A DNA stretch of 50,021 bases from Thermoanaerobacterales bacterium (GTDB lineage: Bacteria; Actinomycetota; Acidimicrobiia; Acidimicrobiales; JACDCH01). The translations under genes were made by a program, and so were the position numbers. The notes beneath the pieces are model-generated. The model saw only the letters and a program-made list of their open reading frames with translations. It had not been told where the DNA came from and made no database searches. This document shows, in pieces, positions 47,153-50,021 of this stretch (its first letter is position 1; each line of letters opens with the position of its first letter). The stretch lies in assembly GCA_017577565.1 (NCBI GenBank), contig PKRH01000007.1:1-50021 (forward strand), read 5' to 3'.

Positions 47153-48217
47153 ATGGGCAGCTCGGGCGGTCCGGGCCCGGGGCGGCGTCGCCGCCTGGCG
47201 GTCCTGGGCGCCCTCGCCGTCGTCGTGGTGGCCGTGGCGGCCGTGCTGTGGACCCGCCGGGACGACGGGTCGGACACGGCCACGGAGCCGCCCGAGCCGG
47301 CCGAGGAGGGCGTGCTCCCCCTGCTCGGCACGACCGGTGAGGTGCCGCAGCGGGCCGCCCTCGCCGTGAAGGTCGACGCCACCGCCCACGGCCGCCCCCA
47401 GGTCGGCCTGCTGGCCGCCGACGTCGTCTTCGAGGAGGTCGTCGAGGGCGGGCTGACCCGCCTGCTCGCCGTCTACCACTCGACCGACCCGGAGACGGTC
47501 GGGCCCGTGCGCTCGGCCCGCTCGACCGACCTGTTCCTGCTGGCCGAGCTGGGACGGCCGCTGTTCGCCTGGTCGGGAGCCAACCCGACCTTCGCCGCCG
47601 CGGTCGAGGCGGCCGACCTGATCGACGTCGGCGTCGCCGCGGCCCCGGACGCCTACGAGCGCTCCGACGAGCGGCGGGCGCCCTACAACCTCTTCGCCGC
47701 GCCGGCCGAGCTGCGGGCCGCCGCCGAGGGCGAGGCGGGGGCGGCGACCCCGCCCCGGGCGCTGTTCACCTACCGGCCCGAGGGCGAACCGCTCGCCGGC
47801 CCGGGCGTCGAGCCGGCGGCCGGCTTCACCACCACCGGCGCCGGTGGGCTGGCCACCGAGATCACCTGGGAGTGGGACGAGGACGCCGGCGCCTGGGTCC
47901 GAACGCAGGACGGGACGCCGCACGTCGACGGCGACGGCGACCGGGTGCAGGCCACCAACGTGCTCGTGCGGTTCACGACCTACCGGGACAGCGGCCAGCG
48001 CGACGTCACCGGGGCGGTCGTGCCCGAGGCCGAGCCGGTGGGGGAGGGCGACGCCTGGCTGTTCAGCGACGGGTCGGTGCTGCGGGGCCGGTGGCAGAAG
48101 CCGGCCGAGGACGCCCCGACGACGTTCACCACCGCGGACGGCGCCCCGATGGCGCTGGCGCCGGGCACGACCTGGGTCGAGGTGCTGCCGCCCGGCACCG
48201 GCGACGTGGTGCGCTGA
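47153..48217 (+). CDS. DUF3048 (YerB-like) secreted or membrane-anchored protein
   Basis: A 354-residue protein with a basic N-terminus and one membrane segment (about residues 14-33), then a Glu/Pro-rich linker and the two-part DUF3048 domain: AALAVKVDATAHGRPQVGLLAADVVFEE (marking the domain start), EGGLTRLLAVYHSTDPETVGPVRSAR, FAWSGAN and ITWEWDEDAGAWVR. Family function is unknown; it is exported in many Gram-positives. The ATG is 6 bases after a CATACT hexamer. It is separated from tRNA-Ser (opposite strand) by 83 bases and from the next gene by a short hairpin. Confidence 0.87.
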   Translation: MGSSGGPGPGRRRRLAVLGALAVVVVAVAAVLWTRRDDGSDTATEPPEPAEEGVLPLLGTTGEVPQRAALAVKVDATAHGRPQVGLLAADVVFEEVVEGGLTRLLAVYHSTDPETVGPVRSARSTDLFLLAELGRPLFAWSGANPTFAAAVEAADLIDVGVAAAPDAYERSDERRAPYNLFAAPAELRAAAEGEAGAATPPRALFTYRPEGEPLAGPGVEPAAGFTTTGAGGLATEITWEWDEDAGAWVRTQDGTPHVDGDGDRVQATNVLVRFTTYRDSGQRDVTGAVVPEAEPVGEGDAWLFSDGSVLRGRWQKPAEDAPTTFTTADGAPMALAPGTTWVEVLPPGTGDVVR

Positions 48218-48226
48218 GGGCGGCGG

Positions 48227-48242
48227 CCGGGCCCTGGCCCGG
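48227..48242 (+). terminator. short hairpin after the DUF3048 gene
   Basis: CCGGGCC-CT-GGCCCGG, 10 bases past the stop. A modest candidate terminator without T-tract. Confidence 0.4.
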
Positions 48243-48287
48243 GCGCCGGACCAGGCCAATCCGGTCGAGCGCCGGCCCGGGGGGCCG

Positions 48288-48293
48288 TACGAT
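48288..48293 (+). promoter_or_regulatory. -10-like hexamer, ATPase regulator gene
   Basis: TACGAT sits 6 bases before the GTG at 48300. There is no ribosome-binding site at usable spacing, so a leaderless message fits and supports this start. Confidence 0.4.
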
Positions 48294-48299
48294 CGGGCC

Positions 48300-50021
48300 G
48301 TGGTGGGCCGCGGCGTGGCGCGACGGGTGGCGGATTCGGTGCTGTCGGCCGCGCTCGCGGGGACGGGCCGGCTGCTGCTCGTCGCCGGCGAGGCCGGCAT
48401 GGGCAAGACGACGCTCGTGCGGTCCCTGGCCGAGGACGCCCGCGACCGGGGCGCCGTCGTGCGGTGGGGCGCCTGCTGGGAGGGCGGCTCCCTCCTGCCG
48501 TTCGCCGCCTGGATCGACGCCCTCCGCCGGCCGGGGCGCGACCTGTGCGACGAGGTCGTCGCCCGCCTCGGCGACGCCCGCGCCGGCCAGGCCACCGACG
48601 CCGCCTCGGCGGCCCGGGCCCGCAGCCGCCTGTTCGACGACGTCGTCGACGCGCTCGAGCGGGAGGCCGCCGGCCGGCCCCAGGTCGTCGTCCTCGAGGA
48701 CGTCCACTGGGCGGACACCCCGACGCTCGCGCTCGTGCGGCGGGTGGCGGCCCACCTGCCGGCCATGGCCGCGCTGGTGGCCGTGACGTTCCGGGACGAC
48801 GAGCTGGACCCGGCCGAGCTGGCCGGCATCGGCGGCGCGGCCGAGTGGCTCACGCTCACCGGCCTGCCCGAGGACGAGGTGGCGCCGGTCCTGGCCGCGG
48901 CGCTCGGCCGGGAGCCGTCGGCCGACGAGGTGCGGTCGGTGCACCGGCAGACGGGCGGCAACCCGCTGTTCGTCACCCAGGTCGGCCGCCTGCTGGCGGC
49001 GGGCGCACCGGCCACCGTCCCCACCGGGGTGCGGGAGGTGCTGGCCCGGCGCCTGGCCCGCCTGTCGGTGGCCTGCGACCGGGTCCTGGCGGTCGCCGCC
49101 GTCGTCGGCACGACCTTCGACGTGGACGTGCTCGTCGAGGTCACCGGCGAGCCGCACGACCGCGTCGTCGCCGCCCTCGACGAGGCGGCCCGGGCCCGGG
49201 TGGCGCAGCCGGTGGAGTCGCGACCCGACCGCTGGTCGTTCGTGCACGACCTCGTGCGGGCCGCCCGCTACGAGGCGCTCGGGGCGGGCGAGCGGGCCGA
49301 CCTCCACCGGCGGTTGCTCGACGTCCTCGAGGCGCGGGGGCACAGCGACGCCGGCCTGCTCGCCCACCACGCGGCCCGGGCCCGCTTCGAGCCCGGCGAC
49401 GTCCGGCCCGTCGCCCTGGCCGTCGGCGCCGCCCAGGAGGCCCTGGCCCGGCTGGCCTGGCCCGAGGCGCTGAACCTGTGCGAGCGGGCCCTCGACGCCG
49501 CCCCGGAGGGCGTCGAGGGCGACCTGTGGCGGGCGGAGGCGCTGCTCGCCGCCGGCGACGCCCGGCTCCGCACGGGCGACGACGACGAGGCGGCCGAGGC
49601 CTTCGGCGCCGCCGCCGAGCTCGGCCGGCGGCACGCCCGCTGGGACGTGGTCGCCCGGGCCGCCCTCGGGTTCGCGGCCGGCCTGGCCAGCGTCGAGGTG
49701 CCGCTCATGGAGGCGCGCCAGGTCGCGCTGCTGGAGGAGGCGGCCGATGTCCTCGACGATGGCTCGCCCCTCCGGCCGCTCGTGCTCGCCCGCCTGTCGG
49801 TGGCGCTGTCGTTCATGGGCGCCGACGAGCGCCGGCTGCAGCTGGCCGACGACGCCGTCCGCCTCGCTCGGGCGCTCGGCGGCCCGGCGGCGCTCGGTGC
49901 GGCCATCGCCGCCCGCTGCGACGCCACCGCCGGGCCCGACCACGTGGACGAGCGGCTGGCCGCCGCCACGGAGATCGTCGCCCTGGCCCAGCAGGCCGGC
50001 GACGTCGGGCTGGAGCTGCTG
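48300..50021 (+). CDS. AAA/STAND-type ATPase regulator (LuxR-family or cyclase-associated), C-terminus off the right edge
   Basis: At least 574 residues; the frame is still open at the window end. The N-terminal ATPase module has Walker A GEAGMGKTTLVRSL, Walker B VVVLEDVHWAD, and the sensor-like VTFRDDELDP; HRQTGGNPLFVTQVGRLLAAG and TGVREVLARRLARLS follow, then winged-helix and tetratricopeptide-like helical repeats (WPEALNLCERALDAAP, EAAEAFGAAAELGRRHARW). This order is that of large LuxR-type (MalT-like) regulators, which end in a LuxR helix-turn-helix that would lie outside the window. An adenylate-cyclase-linked STAND protein is the alternative. The start is the GTG at 48300. Confidence 0.85.
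   Translation, partial: MVGRGVARRVADSVLSAALAGTGRLLLVAGEAGMGKTTLVRSLAEDARDRGAVVRWGACWEGGSLLPFAAWIDALRRPGRDLCDEVVARLGDARAGQATDAASAARARSRLFDDVVDALEREAAGRPQVVVLEDVHWADTPTLALVRRVAAHLPAMAALVAVTFRDDELDPAELAGIGGAAEWLTLTGLPEDEVAPVLAAALGREPSADEVRSVHRQTGGNPLFVTQVGRLLAAGAPATVPTGVREVLARRLARLSVACDRVLAVAAVVGTTFDVDVLVEVTGEPHDRVVAALDEAARARVAQPVESRPDRWSFVHDLVRAARYEALGAGERADLHRRLLDVLEARGHSDAGLLAHHAARARFEPGDVRPVALAVGAAQEALARLAWPEALNLCERALDAAPEGVEGDLWRAEALLAAGDARLRTGDDDEAAEAFGAAAELGRRHARWDVVARAALGFAAGLASVEVPLMEARQVALLEEAADVLDDGSPLRPLVLARLSVALSFMGADERRLQLADDAVRLARALGGPAALGAAIAARCDATAGPDHVDERLAAATEIVALAQQAGDVGLELL

Overview
The window is very GC-rich DNA (about 73% by eye) with tightly packed genes, many GTG and some TTG starts, and a core gene set typical of Actinomycetota: a rex-led tetrapyrrole operon, pgi-gnd-zwf, paired CrcB proteins, and DUF3048, DUF2332 and DUF7218 proteins. 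The rather lineage-nonspecific transporter and oxidoreductase content and the absence of Streptomyces- or Mycobacterium-type neighbours suggest an Acidimicrobiia-like organism, but that placement is inference. There is no phage, integrase, transposase or CRISPR array. The only clear RNA genes are a tRNA-Arg(ACG) and a tRNA-Ser(GCT). No stretch longer than 300 bases lacks a gene.

Layout. 1-4904 (minus strand): pgi, gnd and zwf joined by 4-base start/stop overlaps (entry to the oxidative pentose phosphate pathway), followed by lgt, whose repetitive C-terminal tail runs off the left edge. 4988-19833: a tetrapyrrole block on the minus strand (rex, precorrin-2 dehydrogenase, hemA, hemC, cobA-hemD, and further downstream hemB and hemL). 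It is split by a complete branched-chain amino-acid-type ABC transporter (livG, F, H, M, J) and accompanied by two plus-strand genes (a membrane protein and a secreted phosphatase-family lipoprotein). A Rex-operator-like site sits at the rex promoter. 19930-23456: a stress/redox set (DUF2905, Hsp20, CBS-domain protein, AhpD-like protein, nitrilase-family hydrolase, YciI-like and SdpI-like proteins).

23586-32732: an accessory redox region. It holds a two-subunit molybdenum hydroxylase, an AhpD-like gene facing an ECF41-type sigma factor with matching promoter motifs on both strands, an HxlR regulator facing a quinone-oxidoreductase-like gene, a three-unit 92-bp hairpin repeat, and a DUF2249 / His-rich membrane protein / MIP18 module built around a perfect inverted repeat. 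32733-33920: a compositionally odd small island encoding a very acidic unknown protein. 33921-39988: small-molecule oxidoreductases and their regulators, fluoride exporters, and an imine-reductase-like gene that abuts the remnant of an HxlR regulator; its promoter region carries the same dyad as the intact HxlR locus. 40248-50021: an alpha-L-rhamnosidase, tRNAs, an amidohydrolase, glutamyl-Q tRNA(Asp) synthetase, an adenylate cyclase with an N-terminal helix-turn-helix-like region, and a large ATPase regulator that runs off the right edge.

The most interesting observations are (i) the sigma factor/AhpD locus with two face-to-face ECF41-type promoters, (ii) the GAAGT-N4-ACTTC dyad shared between a living HxlR locus and a locus where only an HxlR stump survives, (iii) the precise 92-bp-period hairpin array, (iv) the DUF2249/membrane/MIP18 module with its operator-like palindrome, and (v) a recurring TANNNT hexamer 6-9 bases upstream of start codons, which predicts many leaderless mRNAs.
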